Notes: a model not told the origin generated them from the sequence alone. Counted from the stretch's first letter, positions 41,011 to 52,959 are shown. The stretch: 64,000 nucleotides of DNA from Polytrichum commune (GCA_950295325.1 OX485805.1:56816758-56880757), one strand, 5' to 3'. Program-made: numbers and translations.

Positions 41011-44000
41011 ACCAAGGTGTTTTGGTATATTTGGCTCACATATGACTCTTCAGTTGGTGCATGATTTGCTCCAAACATGTGACATTTAGTTATGAATTTT
41101 GCATAGATCCCTTGCTTCAATCGGTTCCCCATGTGACGAACTCTTGTGTTTGGTCGCAAGAGCATTAAAATTTCTCCCTATACATTTATGTTGCTAGCTC
41201 ACGTCTTGGAGGCATTTTATTTTGTAGTGTTATACCGTGAGGGGGAAGAGAGGGGAAGGGCAAGGAACCAACTCTCTTGTAAATGTATGAACTATGTGCA
41301 TTGACATGATATTTGCAAGGGGGGCTATGAAAGAACGTGCATAGTCATTAGTATTCTAATCATGCGCACATTTCATAAATGTTTTTGAACTATATCTAGC
41401 ATATTCTCAAACAAAATGTCAAGACCCTGTGTTTAATATCGTTTAAGAGTTATACTTTAATTTTTTGTTTATTTATCATATTCGAGTAGAAAACCAATTT
41501 ACACCCCTCTCCCACAATTTCCTTGGTGTGATACAATATGAAGAAAAAAAAAATGGACCTTTAGGAGTTAAAGCATTTGTGGTGATTTTATTATGCCACA
41601 CACTAGTAGTGTTGATCAAAGTCAATTGTCAAGTTTCATTTGATTGAGATGTGCACTTCTTGTTGATTTTGAATGTTGAATCTATTCAAAGTCAAGCTTG
41701 AGACACAATAAGATTAAGACTTCTTAATTAAGACTACTTTTTATTGCTTACTCAAATTTTTAATTTAAAAAAAGTGATCTCTAGATAATTTTCCTCAAAT
41801 ATTGTGTGTTTATGTTGCATTTAAACAGTATTAGTTTTACATATATTATAGACACAACTGTGATTATTCTTAGTAATCTGTATATTAGAAATATATAAAT
41901 AATTATGTCATGTATTATTTATGGACCCTACTACGTGTGCTGAAAGTCTCTGAAGAATGTAAACATGTAGGTTCTGAGATTAACTCCATGGAGCGATAAT
42001 TGGGTTGACTTAAACCCAAGTGCAAGTAGAAGTTGTAGCACCGTTTTTCTAGGGCTATTTGTTGATTGCAATTTACATCCATTTTATTCCCGATATCGTA
42101 GAGGGCTCTCTGTTTCATCTTGACATGTGTCAAAATGTAGTGTTCAAGTGGGATACAAGTGGGTCCTGACGAATGTGAGCATGACATTTGGCAAAATTTG
42201 AGGGAAAATAATTATTTTGTGTTGGAATAGAGAGGCCTCTACTGTATGGCGAGACAAGAAAATGCTCCCAAAGAATGAGGAAGGAGAGTTTTTTGATCAA
42301 CATGGAAGAACCACCATAATATTATTATTCAGTTGTTATTAGCCGTTCCATTCTAATACTATCCATACATTGCTTCACTTGAGCTTTCCAGCATGAATAT
42401 GCTAGTGGAGTGTTCTAAAGTGAGAATAAAGTAATTAATTCCGAATAGAATCTGGCTTATTCCTAGCCCAACCCAAAGTACGGACATAGCTGAATAATGT
42501 TATGACAATTATGGACTTTATCACTATTATTTTCCTGTGACAAATGATTGCAATTCGTTTAGTATTGACAACATAATGTTCTTAACTAGTATTTAAGTAA
42601 AATTGGAGTAAGTCCAAGTCTGTAGTTACAACATGTGCATTCTATCATAGGGTCCTAATATAGGATTGTATGTAGAGATCCTTTGACATGACATGGTGAG
42701 TCGATCATGGTGATATTATAAGAGTTGTTTCTTTCTTTTGATATTCAACATTTTTATATAGATTTAAAATAAAAATAAAAATAAATTTTATTTCATCATA
42801 TATAAATAGAAAAAAACATTAAGATAATCACTAAGGATTCACACATCTCCCATAAAATTTTGGTGTAACAGAAGTGTATTGACAAGTCTGCCCACAAAAT
42901 CGAAGCAACCAAAAAGTCTAGATTTTGAAAATTTCTCTAGATTTGTTGGGAGATGAGTTCCTTATAATATTTTTGAGTTCCCGCTGCAAATTTTGGTCTT
43001 CCTATGTGCCCTTACTTCATCAAAGAACTTTGTCACACTTGTAGAAGGTTTTTATTCTTCAATTTATTATCCCATGTTTAGAACCTATTTTGATATGAAT
43101 ACATTTTTAATCATATCACTTCATGATCCTATTTGAATGGATAGTCCTATGTGTGGATGTTATTCCCAAGGGGTGGAGCCTTCATTGGAAACTGAAATGG
43201 CGTCCATGAATCACTATCAATAAAACCCCCTGTATACAAGAAGTGTATAGAGTAAAATCATTCTATACGTATTAACGGATGCTAGAAAATGGACTCATGT
43301 ATTTAGAATAAGTTTTTCAATTAAATGTGAAAAATGCCTCCATTACAAAATATAAATTGCGAGTTTAATAGGCCCTTATTGTATATAGAATTCATTCTCA
43401 CTTTCCAATGAGAAAGTCAAACATTTTTTTGTTCATAGCATGTAACTCAATGATTGCATCAAATAAACAAAGACAAAATCATAATAACATAGGCACAATC
43501 CGGAAAGCAAAACTCAAGGGAACCCATGAGTGCTCCAAGAACCTCGAGTTCTTTAAAAACCCGAAACTCAAATGCAAACTCTAACAAGAAATTAATAGGG
43601 CAGTCATTCAGAATTATTATAATATGACAACGATGGATGAAAATGTGAATTAGATAAAACTAACACATCTATTGTCATTTTTTTCTTTAAACCTCAGGGT
43701 CCCTTTGTACATCTACCTTTACCTCATAATTCTTGATAGCCTTCTGAATGTACACACTGGGGAAAAAAAAAACTCTCCATTATGTATATTATGTATATTA
43801 TGCATGTTGATGCCTCCAAATAATACCCCCTTCTTACACTCACATTAATTCATGCATGATATGAAGAGTTCACTTGTAGGTGTGTTCTCTAAGTAAGATT
43901 AGAATTAAGTGGCATAGCCAAGTATTTGGGTGAGTATATATACATATCTAATCTAGGTTTATCTAAAACTAATTGAGGTGTGTGTCTCTATATATGATAT

Positions 44001-44514
44001 TATTACATTTAATTATGATACATTATGATTTTGTGGCCCACACCATTTATGTTTCATTGCGATTTAAATAATAAAACAAATAAACATATATATATATATA
44101 TAACATGTAACATTTAAAACAATGTTTTAGTATTATTTTCATAACTACAATGTATGCTAATTTAGGATGATGTAAGCAATAGTGCGGTCCACTTTGTAGT
44201 AGAGTGGAGAAGAGATGGGGAAAATGAAAGGCGACATTCAAGACAAAAAGTTGGGCTAATCATTTGCAAAAGTTAGTAAGCATTAGGGGTATGGATGAGT
44301 TAAGATTTCTTCACAAAAGCAAGGTCCCAAAAGTTAGCTAACTTCTATTTTGATAACTTATATTTAAACCTTAATTTCAACCAAGTGGTGTGGCCATGAG
44401 ATAGATTAGCTCTCATGTAGGTTAGCTAGCTCTTATGTTAGGAAAGTCTCTTAATTGGGCAATGCGGGCATAATTTAACTAATTTGAAGACTTACTTACT
44501 CTTAACTGGAGCCC
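41011..44514. other. No gene recognised
   Basis: Very AT-rich sequence with (TA)n near 44,087-44,102. No coding similarity and no clear element borders. Confidence 0.45.
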
Positions 44515-44622
44515 TAGCCGGGATGTGCGGCTGGACCCTTGAAAAGGTGTATGTTTAAGATGAGTAACTGATATGGGGGCCCACTTACCCTAAAAATATT
44601 AGAAGTGTGAAGAGGACCTCTT
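44515..44622. repeat. Dispersed repeat related to 45,610-45,720
   Basis: AAGGTGTATGTTTAAGATGAGTA, GGCCCACTTACCCTAA and AAGAGGACCTCTTTT occur in the same order as TTAGGTGTCCGTTTAAGACG, GGCCCACTTACCTTAA and AAGAGGACCTCTTTG at 45,617-45,700. About 90 bp is shared; the family is not identified. Confidence 0.5.
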
Positions 44623-44810
44623 TTTTCCTTTGATTGGTCCCTAATACAATGTTTGCTTACTGCATGTTGATCTTCAAATTTATTGGCTATGTCTATAGGA
44701 TAGAGACTATGCATCAACTTCTCTGTTTCAAAAGCAAATTTCCTAACCACTTTGCGTTCACACTTGGGCGTTACTTGTTCATGTTATTTTTGGTTTAGTT
44801 TATTTAATGT

Positions 44811-44882
44811 GGAGGTTAACTATAGTTATATATATCTAGTTAACTATAGTTGCTCCCTATAGTTAACTATAGTTATTTTGGC
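44811..44882. repeat. Cluster of TAGTTAACTA palindromes
   Basis: Three copies of TTAACTATAGTT occur within about 70 bp, combined as overlapping TAGTTAACTA and AACTATAGTT palindromes separated by short AT-rich or GCTCCC spacers. Confidence 0.6.
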
Positions 44883-45829
44883 AGTTGTTAATTATTTATT
44901 TGAAAATTTTCGGGTGATAAATAAGTAGCTTCAGTCCTTGACCCACATTTGAGAAGAACGTGCACAAAATCCAAGAAAGATTTGGTTATAGGAATAGTAA
45001 ATAGCCATGATCTCGCATGAGCAAAATGGACAACTATAATTGTAATCTTTCATAATAAAGGACAGAGCCTCACGGTTCCACGTTTTCTTGTTATCAATTA
45101 AAAGATCTATTAAATGAAATGAAATTGAGCCTAAAACCCCAAACACAAAATGATTCTATAGGTCCCTCCAATTACGATGGCAAGTGAACCTAGAATGGTT
45201 AACAAGTTTTGAGCACGTAGTCAAATTCTACTTTCAACACATATATTTTCGGTGTCAATGAATCCTAGATCCACACCTAACCATGCACCACTCAAATACA
45301 AGGTAGATATATAGAAACCGGTGAAAATAAACCGATCCGGCCAGAAAATGTGGCTTGAAATTTGTGCAATATTTATCCAGAGATGGAACAAAGGAAAGGA
45401 CGAGGAAATGCAAGTTGTTTCGTCATTACATTCAATGTAAATAATTAGTTACATTTTCCCAAAGAGGCGAGTAAGTCAGACCCCTTATTTGTACACTAGA
45501 GTCTCCTTCATCTGAGCATAATTTTTTTACAGTTTAGGATTATTTGACGTTTAGATTAGGGTAATTAATTTACATATTTATAAAATTATAATTACAAGAT
45601 TATGTAAAACGGTGGATGACCACGTTAGGTGTCCGTTTAAGACGAGTACTGATTAAGGCCCACTTACCTTAACAATGTTTGGATTTATAAAGAGGACCTC
45701 TTTGGGGGCCTTTGTACATGAGATTTGGATACTATAGGCCAATCTCCACATTTATTATTATAAAATAACGAATACTAACTAATAATGACCTCAATAAAAG
45801 CCTCAAAACCCTAAACCGTAAAACCCTTG

Positions 45830-46260
45830 ATGATGACCAACCATTTCATCGCTCCCTCCTTGCACTCCCTCTCCGAACCTTCCAATTCTGTTGTGTCCGT
45901 GATCGCAATTGCAACTCTCCTCGTTGTCATCTCCCACACATCTCATCTGTTTCCATTCTTCCAGGCGCTTCCAGAGCCGTTTACGGCAAAATCTGAAGTG
46001 GAGTGTGCAGGGAGAAGCAACTGGTTGAAGCACTCGTGGTGATTGTTGTTCTCGTGCGCCATGGCAGCTTCTCTTTAGCACAGTGGTGTGTCCCTGGAGA
46101 GTCTGGAAAAAAATAAAAAATCTTAGTGGAAATTAGCATTATGTGTGGAGACGGAAGGTGGTGACATTATTATTGCGTACAATACCTACCTGGTGCTGCA
46201 ATCGGTGTTGATTTAATTTGCAACAGGAAAAGTTGATTGAAGGGAAGCTAGTGAGTTTCT
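45830..46260 (+). promoter_or_regulatory. Presumed leader of the GIF gene with a possible upstream ORF
   Basis: A GC-richer block directly 5' of the GIF start codon, after AT-rich flanks, likely holds its transcription start and leader. An ATG at 45,830 (MMTNHFIAPSLHS) opens a 70-codon frame ending at 46,042, about 220 bp before the GIF ATG. If transcribed it would be an upstream ORF. An intron in the leader cannot be excluded. Confidence 0.35.
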
Positions 46261-49200
46261 ATGATGCAGCAACAAATGGCATCGTATGCGGGGACCTCCA
46301 TCACTACGGAGCTCATCCAGAAGGTCTCAGCCATGTTCTGCCATGCCTGCAATGTTGATGTTATGTTTATTTATGCTCTGGAATGCTCTGTATTGTGCAG
46401 ACCAATGTCACGAATGATTTTTCAGAGGATTTTGAATTGCCTTTAGATGGCAGGACAACACTCTGTTATGTCCCCTGTGAGTAGGGTAGGGTAGGGTAGT
46501 GTAGTTATTCTAATGTACCGACCTTGGGAGTCGGCACATTACTGCGGAACCGGTGTTTAAAGGGCAAGTTGATGTGCATACACATCTACAAGGGCAAGGC
46601 ATATAAGATAGTCGAGAACCGAGGGTTAGCAGGGTTTATGGACCTCCCTGGAAATTAGTTTGAACGAAAAAAATAAGCAAAGAAAGTGATGGAGTCATGC
46701 ACCCCATTGTATGGGGTGAACAATTTGGTAATGTAGATAAAAGGCATGTATGTCAAATTTGATGTGTGCATTTCTTGCACTTAGGCCTGGATAATGATAG
46801 TCAGGCTTGCGTTCACATGGATATACATCTACAATAGCAAGCCATACAATTGTATGATGGAGTGATGTACCCTATAGTAGAGGGTGAATAATCTGGTTTT
46901 GCACCGAGAGGCTGCATGTCAAATTTTATATATCCATCTCGTGTACTTAGGCCTGGAAATTGATAGACAGGCTGGCGTTGATGTGGATTTACATTACAAG
47001 ATAAGGCGTATAAGATTGATTGAGAACTGGGGTTAGCAGGGTTTATACACGTTGTCTCTCTGGAAATTAGTTTGAATGCGAAAAGTGAAGCAAAGAGAGT
47101 GTGATGGAGTCATGTACTTCCTCATAGAGGGTGAATAATTGGTTTTTCTTGAGGGTGCATGTCAGATTTGATATATCTAATTCTTGCACTGAGGCCTGGA
47201 CAATGATAGTTGGGCTGATGTTGATGTGCATAGACATCTATAAGGGAAAGGCATATAATTGATTGAGAACCGAGGGTTAACAGTGTTTATGAACCTTGTC
47301 TTAATGGGAATTAGTTTGAACGAAGAACATGAAGCAAAGAGAGTGTGATGGAGTCATGTACCCCATTGTAGAGTGTGAATAATTTGGTTTTGCAGCTGAA
47401 GGCTGCATGTCAAATTTTGATGTATCTTTTTCTTGCACTTAGGCGTGGACAATGATAGTCAGGCTGACTTTGATGTGGATACACATCTACAAAAGCAAGG
47501 CATATGGTTGACAGATCACTGAGGGTTAACAGTGTTTATGAACCTTGTCTTTACGGGAATTAGTATGAACGAAGAACATGAAGCAAAGAGAGTGTGATGG
47601 AGTCATGTACCCCATTGTATAGGTTGAATAATTAGGTTTTGCAGATAAAGGCCTGCATGTCAAATTTGATGTATCCATTTCTTGCACTTAGGACTGGACA
47701 ATGGTAGTCAGGTTGAGTTGAATGCAATTGAGGATGGGAGTATGATACAGTTGGAAGCCAATAGTTGAGCGTAGTTTGAAGACAGGTCTTCCGTTGCAGT
47801 TTTGGTGGTGGATGTTTGTTAAGGAAGCATACCTACTTCAGACATAGGGGTTTAGGGAGAGGTCATGGTATGCTGTATTTTGTAGGGTTTAGGGCTGCTG
47901 GTGCAGTGAAAAAGTCTATGTTGGGGTTTATACTCTATGGTCTTCTATTTGATCCCTTTTCCCGCAGACGTCAACTGCATCTTGTCGTCTTATGCTAAAA
48001 TCCTCTTGTGGAAAATTTCAACTGCTCTTGGAAATATCTTATCATTTGTAGTGCTTGTTGATGCATGTTTAGGGATGATTCATTGATTGGTTGTTTGAGG
48101 TGTGAAATCTTTTTGAGCCCCTGAAAATTCATGATGTCAAGTGTTGTTATTTTGTGCAGTACCTGGATGAAAACAAGCAGCTGATTCTTGCAATACTTGA
48201 CAATCAAAACCTTGGAAAGCTCAATGAGTGTGCTACGTATGTTGCGAATCCTACTGCTCGTCTTGTGTTCCTGCTTTTGTATTTTCCCTGTCTACTCTAT
48301 GAAAAATTGGGAAACTTCATCTTGATATTTTCTGGTCTACTTAGACAGGAGTTATATTTCATGTATGTAATTATGTGTGATTTAATCCGGTTACTTTGGG
48401 GCCAGTTATACTCTGCTCTTGTATCCTATGGTGCTTATCAATAGGAGAGGTTGTAAATGCTGGTATGCAAAGGTTTATTAGAGACTAGTAGAGGTATTAT
48501 TCTTGTATTGAATATTATGTTAGAAATTTTTTCTTTCACACTCCGGGTGGCTTGACATACAATTGTGCCCTGCAGATATCAAGCAAAGCTGCAGCAGAAT
48601 CTCATGTACCTGGCGGCCATAGCTGATGCCCAACCACAAGCAGGGCAATCTTCAGCTCAGGTTGTTACAGAAGAACCTGCAGTCAGTTATTGAAAGTGTA
48701 TTTGCAGAGAATATCCCACGTTTTGCCTAGTTGTCATGTGTTTGTCATGAAAGGCATCCTCACCTTTGCATTAGTTTCAGACGACTAGATTGTACATGTT
48801 AGCACATATGATGTGCCCATTGTCACAATGTCCACTCAACTGACTTAATTGACTTGTTCTGGTTTATGGTTTCACCAGGGCTATTGGTTTTGCCTGTTGG
48901 ATTCAAATTTGTTCTTTTCATTGATAATTTTATCTAATGCAGGTGGCACCAGCTCAAAGCATGCAACCCTCACAGCAGTATCTCCAGCAGCAGCAGCAAC
49001 AGATGATGATGAACCAACGAAATTCTGTGCCACAGTACATGCAACAACAAAGTCAGCAAGGCTCGCCACATGCTCCACAGCAGTCACAGTCATCATATCA
49101 TAACCAACAAGGTATGGTCTCTCAGGGGAACACTGGTATGCACATGATGAACAACAGCTCCATGGGTGGCAATGGCAACCAAGCATCAGGGGGTATGGCA

Positions 49201-49362
49201 GACTATGGGAAGCCTGAAGGGTCCCGGGATGGGAATCAGCCAAACATGAACATGAGGAATGACGGCCCTCCAGCAGGTGCTTCCTCTCTTGCTCATCCAG
49301 GAGAAGGAAATGGAGCTGCTGGGGAGGACTCTGAGGCTTCTTATCTGAAAAGCTCCGACTGA
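46261..49362 (+). CDS. GRF-interacting factor (GIF / ANGUSTIFOLIA3-type, SSXT/SNH domain)
   Basis: Transcriptional co-activator that pairs with growth-regulating factors and SWI/SNF remodellers to keep cells dividing; nuclear. Four exons with consistent phase: 46,261-46,323, 48,160-48,236, 48,576-48,681, 48,943-49,362 (TGA), 221 residues. Exon 1 gives MMQQQMASYAGTSITTELIQ. Exon 2 gives YLDENKQLILAILDNQNLGK. Exon 3 gives YQAKLQQNLMYLAAIADAQP; together they form the complete SNH domain (about 15-75). The tail is Gln-, Met-, Gly- and Asn-rich, typical of the family, ending SEASYLKSSD. Exon 3 is ended at the GTCAGT donor (48,682); an alternative GTTGTT donor 21 bp earlier would also keep frame. 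The 1.84-kb first intron holds a tandem repeat. ILDNQNLGKLNECA is closer to seed-free plants than to flowering plants in my recollection. Confidence 0.93.
46556..47720. repeat. ~250-bp tandem repeat in GIF intron 1
   Basis: The anchor TTAGGCCTGGACAATGATAG (with variants) occurs at 46,781, 46,947, 47,190, 47,439 and 47,688. Steps are 166, 243, 249 and 249 bp, so one unit has lost about 85 bp. Each unit also contains GATGGAGTCATGTACCCCAT, GCATGTCAAATTTGATGTAT and GAACCGAGGGTTA-like blocks. It fills more than half of the first intron. Confidence 0.88.
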
Positions 49363-50244
49363 GTACATTGTCACTGGTCCCTCCTGTGTCTCGCGAGTTT
49401 TTTCTCATGCTCTCGCTTCAAATCTCTGAATGATGCAGTTGACGTCTGCGGCGTAGATTGCTTTGAGTTGGACTTGGGATGCCATCGTAGTAGCGTGCAA
49501 CTAGATGTGTAGCCTTTAGATCCTGAACTTGACACAAAATGTGGGCCTGTAATTGTTTGTCTTTGACCCCTCTGTTGTGCATTTTCAACTGCTTTCTTTG
49601 TTTATTCTGCTCATGAAAATTTGAGTAATTCTTGGAATGTATGAAGGCTACCATGGTCAACAGATGATTAAATGTCTGATTTTCTTTATCTTACTTCATG
49701 AAGAGGATAATTTTGGATTACAGATTCAGAGGAGACATGATCTAGCCACTCTGTCAGTCAGAACATGCATCACCTCTTTCACCAAGTTAAATTAGTCTTT
49801 TACTCTCACTCGGGCATTGGGTTATATCATAATCTTAGGAGTATTACAGTATCCAAGTGTAACTTCGGTTACATGAAGCTCACATCAATGTGTTTCTAGA
49901 ACGAAGTCCTGTCTCCAGTGTGGACAGGATGGTTGCCAGTTCACTGTGCAAGGAAATTAATCACATTCTCCGAGAGACAAATTACCGTGGCTTCCTCAGA
50001 GCGTCCTCCAGGATAGGAAGTTTATCTTAACTCCCTGGATAAGATTGTGAAATAGTTGTAATCTCCACCGGTTGAAAAGCCCTTAACTGCCACACACGAC
50101 TATAGTGATAGCTACAATGACAGTGTCCTTGGCATTATGCTATATAAATAGTTACGAAGCTCCCCATCTAACATCAATTACGGATTACATTCAGCGACGA
50201 ACGTGAGCACTGCTGAGCACCACGTCGCAGGATCGAATCCTTAC
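49363..50244. other. GIF 3' region and spacer to the tRNA gene
   Basis: The first few hundred bases after the GIF stop probably hold its 3' untranslated region. No further coding was recognised. Just 5' of the tRNA, GGATCGAATCC (50,230-50,240) resembles a lone T-arm, possibly a remnant of another tRNA-like sequence. Confidence 0.4.
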
Positions 50245-50317
50245 GCCGTCCTAGCTCAGTTGGTAGAGCGCAAGGCTCTTAACCTTGTGGTCCAGGGTTC
50301 GAGCCCCTGGGGTGGCG
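50245..50317 (+). tRNA. tRNA-Lys (anticodon CUU)
   Basis: A 73-nt cloverleaf without intron: acceptor stem GCCGTCC/GGGTGGC (7 pairs, two G-U), D arm GCTC-AGTTGGTA-GAGC, anticodon arm CAAGG-CTCTTAA-CCTTG with anticodon CTT, T arm CAGGG-TTCGAGC-CCCTG, discriminator G73. A box TAGCTCAGTTGG and B box GGTTCGAGCCC are intact. A T5 Pol III terminator (CGCTTTTTG) lies about 18 bp downstream. It looks functional. Confidence 0.97.
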
Positions 50318-50334
50318 ACACGTGTCCAGATCCG

Positions 50335-50340
50335 CTTTTT
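50335..50340 (+). terminator. Pol III terminator of tRNA-Lys
   Basis: A run of five T (CGCTTTTTG) about 18 bp after the discriminator base, the usual form and distance for RNA polymerase III termination. Confidence 0.7.
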
Positions 50341-50798
50341 GTTTCCCACCGCTGGAGAGGTGACACGTATCCCTGGTATTTTGGTTTTAAAAGTCTTGTT
50401 GTGGACATTTTCTTGCTCTCCTAGCCAAACTTTGTGGTTTGCAGATGAACAAATCACCTATTCTTGGTTAGGACCCCATTGGCAATCTATAGGGTACCGG
50501 AATTTCAATCAAGATGGGATTGATTTTGACAATTTCTTCTTCCGGGTGGTTAAAATAAGGTTCCATGTTTCACAACTTGGGTTTTTGTGCACAACATGAC
50601 ATGAATGCTAACTATCATGCTAATTAGAACAAAAGTTAGTGAGAATGTTGGAGTTTTTAGAACTACTCATAAGCAAAGCTTTCAGAAAGTAGGGGTATGT
50701 AGGTCATGATCTAGATCCTAGGAAGGTGTTTGTTTTTACTTCTACTGAAGTTTTTAACATATGCATACAATTTGAAGGCAACTCCAAAAGAGTGTTTA

Positions 50799-51176
50799 GG
50801 GCCGGTTCACACGGGTCCGAAGTCCGAAGTCCCCCTCATGTTACCAAGTCCCAACTTCCGAGCCTCAAGTATTCACTGAAGTCTGGTTGATTATCATTAA
50901 AATTGGATCTTGTTTATTTTATGCAAAAATATTCACGGGACTTGGGTTGAGAGTTGGGTCTAGCTTTTTGCTTGACCCAACTTGCAATATAAGTCCCAAG
51001 CCTCACGTCCAAAAAGTGTTGCCATGTAGGCATCCATGTCATAGTTGGGACTTAGGACTTGGGACCCCATGTGAAGTGCTAAGTCCCCAACTTCCATGCT
51101 CTCAATGGTTGAGATTGCATGGATTGACCTCATGTGACTTGGGACTTAGGACTTGGGACCTTGTGTGAACCGGCCC
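50799..51176. mobile_element. PIF/Harbinger-type MITE, GGGCCGGTTCACA family, copy 2
   Basis: Left GGGCCGGTTCACACGGGTCC, right reverse complemented GGGCCGGTTCACACAAGGTC. TTA flanks both sides (50,796-50,798 and 51,177-51,179). 378 bp, closely similar to 32,233-32,624. ACTTGGGAC / GTCCCAAGT subterminal repeats at both ends. Nearly perfect ends suggest a younger insertion than copy 1. Confidence 0.92.
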
Positions 51177-51179
51177 TTA

Positions 51180-51992
51180 GAACTTAGAATTATTCTTTTA
51201 GGTTCAACTCCAAAATTCCAAATAGTTGCAGGTGCTACAAAGAAAAAGAAGGATTGCATGCAATTTCTAGGGTTGAAGAAGAAAGCTCACAATCCAGTGA
51301 CCATGGAAGATTTTTTTGATAATCATCGACAACAATGTACACCCTTCTTGCTAACTTCTACACCAACAATTGTTAGTTTCTAAGTCTCCAACTTCGGTTA
51401 TGGTATCACTAGCAAATTGATAATGCCATGACACATGTCCCTGGTTTTGAGTGCTAAGTGAGGAGGAATTCATCTCAAAATGGACACTTATGGTAGACTC
51501 TAGACATTCGTAGTGTGTTTGGGCCAACATTTGGCTTCGAAAAATTCACAGTAATTTCAATTTAGGTAACAAATATTGCCAATTTTTTTGCAACCCTCCT
51601 TATTTCTATCTTCATACACGGGAAGAACTTGCATTGCCTTATACTTCTCTAGATCTAACGCAAAATCTCTTAAGTGATGGGTTATTGGTAGCTCTACCTC
51701 AATAAGTGAAGATTACCTTAGTATGACTAAGAGCAACAATTAAGTTGAGTAGAATTATCCATTTTCGATACCAATCCAAGATGGTGGTTTTGTAAGGCTT
51801 AACACTTAGCAACAGTTAAGTTGCACAATCCGAATCGCAAGATCTAATGCTTTTGTATATCAAAGTTATATAATAGAGAAGACCTTATACTAAGCAGTGC
51901 CTTGGAGTTAAGACATGGAACACACACTATGAACTTGCCAAAAATTCATGTGTCATATGCAATGCCATTTACAAATGTATGCCACGGATGAA
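51180..51992. other. No gene recognised
   Basis: Intergenic sequence; no coding similarity, RNA gene or resolved element. Confidence 0.45.
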
Positions 51993-52390
51993 GCTACACT
52001 AAACAATGTATTTATTGTCACCAATCCTATTTGTCTTGCTCGATACCAATTGTAAACCACCCATGTAGTGTCACCAATACTAAATGTAAACCTAACATTA
52101 TTTGCCATTCCTTGTAAAACAAATTGGGCAAATATAGATTTACAATGTTGCAATTTTGGTCACTTTCTAAGTGTTTTAATATCCACATTTCAACTATCCG
52201 TGACAATATTTCATTACATACAACGTTAGGATGTAGAATATACCAAACTTTGTTTCAACAATTGGCATTCAGATGACCTAAACGCAACTTGGGATGACAG
52301 TAGTTGTAAACTTATTCATAAGTGTCATTAGAAAATATACCAGGGTGACATAAAACACCATATGACACTGAATACAATAATTAGTGTGGT
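51993..52390 (+). mobile_element. Inverted-repeat element, ACTACACTAAAT-end family, type A copy 3
   Basis: The left border reads AGCTACACTAAACAATGTAT and the right border, reverse complemented, ACCACACTAATTATTGTATT. It matches the 40,118-40,490 element over its whole length (TTGTCTTGCTCGATACCAAT, CATTCCTTGTAAAAC, GACAATATTTCATTAC). 398 bp, non-coding. Confidence 0.75.
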
Positions 52391-52504
52391 ATTCAACACC
52401 GACACGATTTGAGTTTATTGTAATATGTACATCACAATATTGCATTGCAAATGCAATGAATCAGTTTAGCATTAAAAGGGCAACAATGATCTCTTGTTTC
52501 TAGA

Positions 52505-52645
52505 TATATGTTCAACATTGGCACAATCTGAATTGCATAGTCATTGAATCAATGGTCAACATTGACACAATTCGAATCTATCAAAACATAGAATCAATGG
52601 TCAACATTGACACGATTCGATTCTATCAGAACATAGAATCAATCA
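52505..52645. repeat. 45-bp tandem repeat, about three copies
   Basis: AATCAATGGTCAACATTGAC and ATTCGAATCTATCAAAACAT alternate, with AATCAAT starting at 52,592 and 52,637 and a diverged AATCAATGG at 52,547. The period is exactly 45 bp. Confidence 0.8.
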
Positions 52646-52959
52646 GCAGGAAAACTACTGAGCACATCATATGTGACTTTAAGAGAACTTTGCAAGGAGT
52701 GGAGAAGGTGTGAATCACATGAGTAATGACGAAAGTGATTGGTTTGCACTAAAATAATCAATTCTATTTGACGATACTCGAAAACATATTCTAAACCCAC
52801 AAGCTAGGCGGGAGATTTGCAATTTATGAGATAATTTAGAATCTCCAACAACAACAGCAATGTTCTCTATGTTCTTTGCAAACTCCAGAGAGATGCAAAG
52901 CATGTGAAGAGTCGTCTACCCTCAGCAATTGTAGACAAAATCGATTGCCTTTCGACAGG

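Noticed and set aside
48881-49408. 175-codon minus-strand frame opposite GIF exon 4
   Set aside because: Antisense of the Gln-rich tail; the plus-strand exon fits the family.
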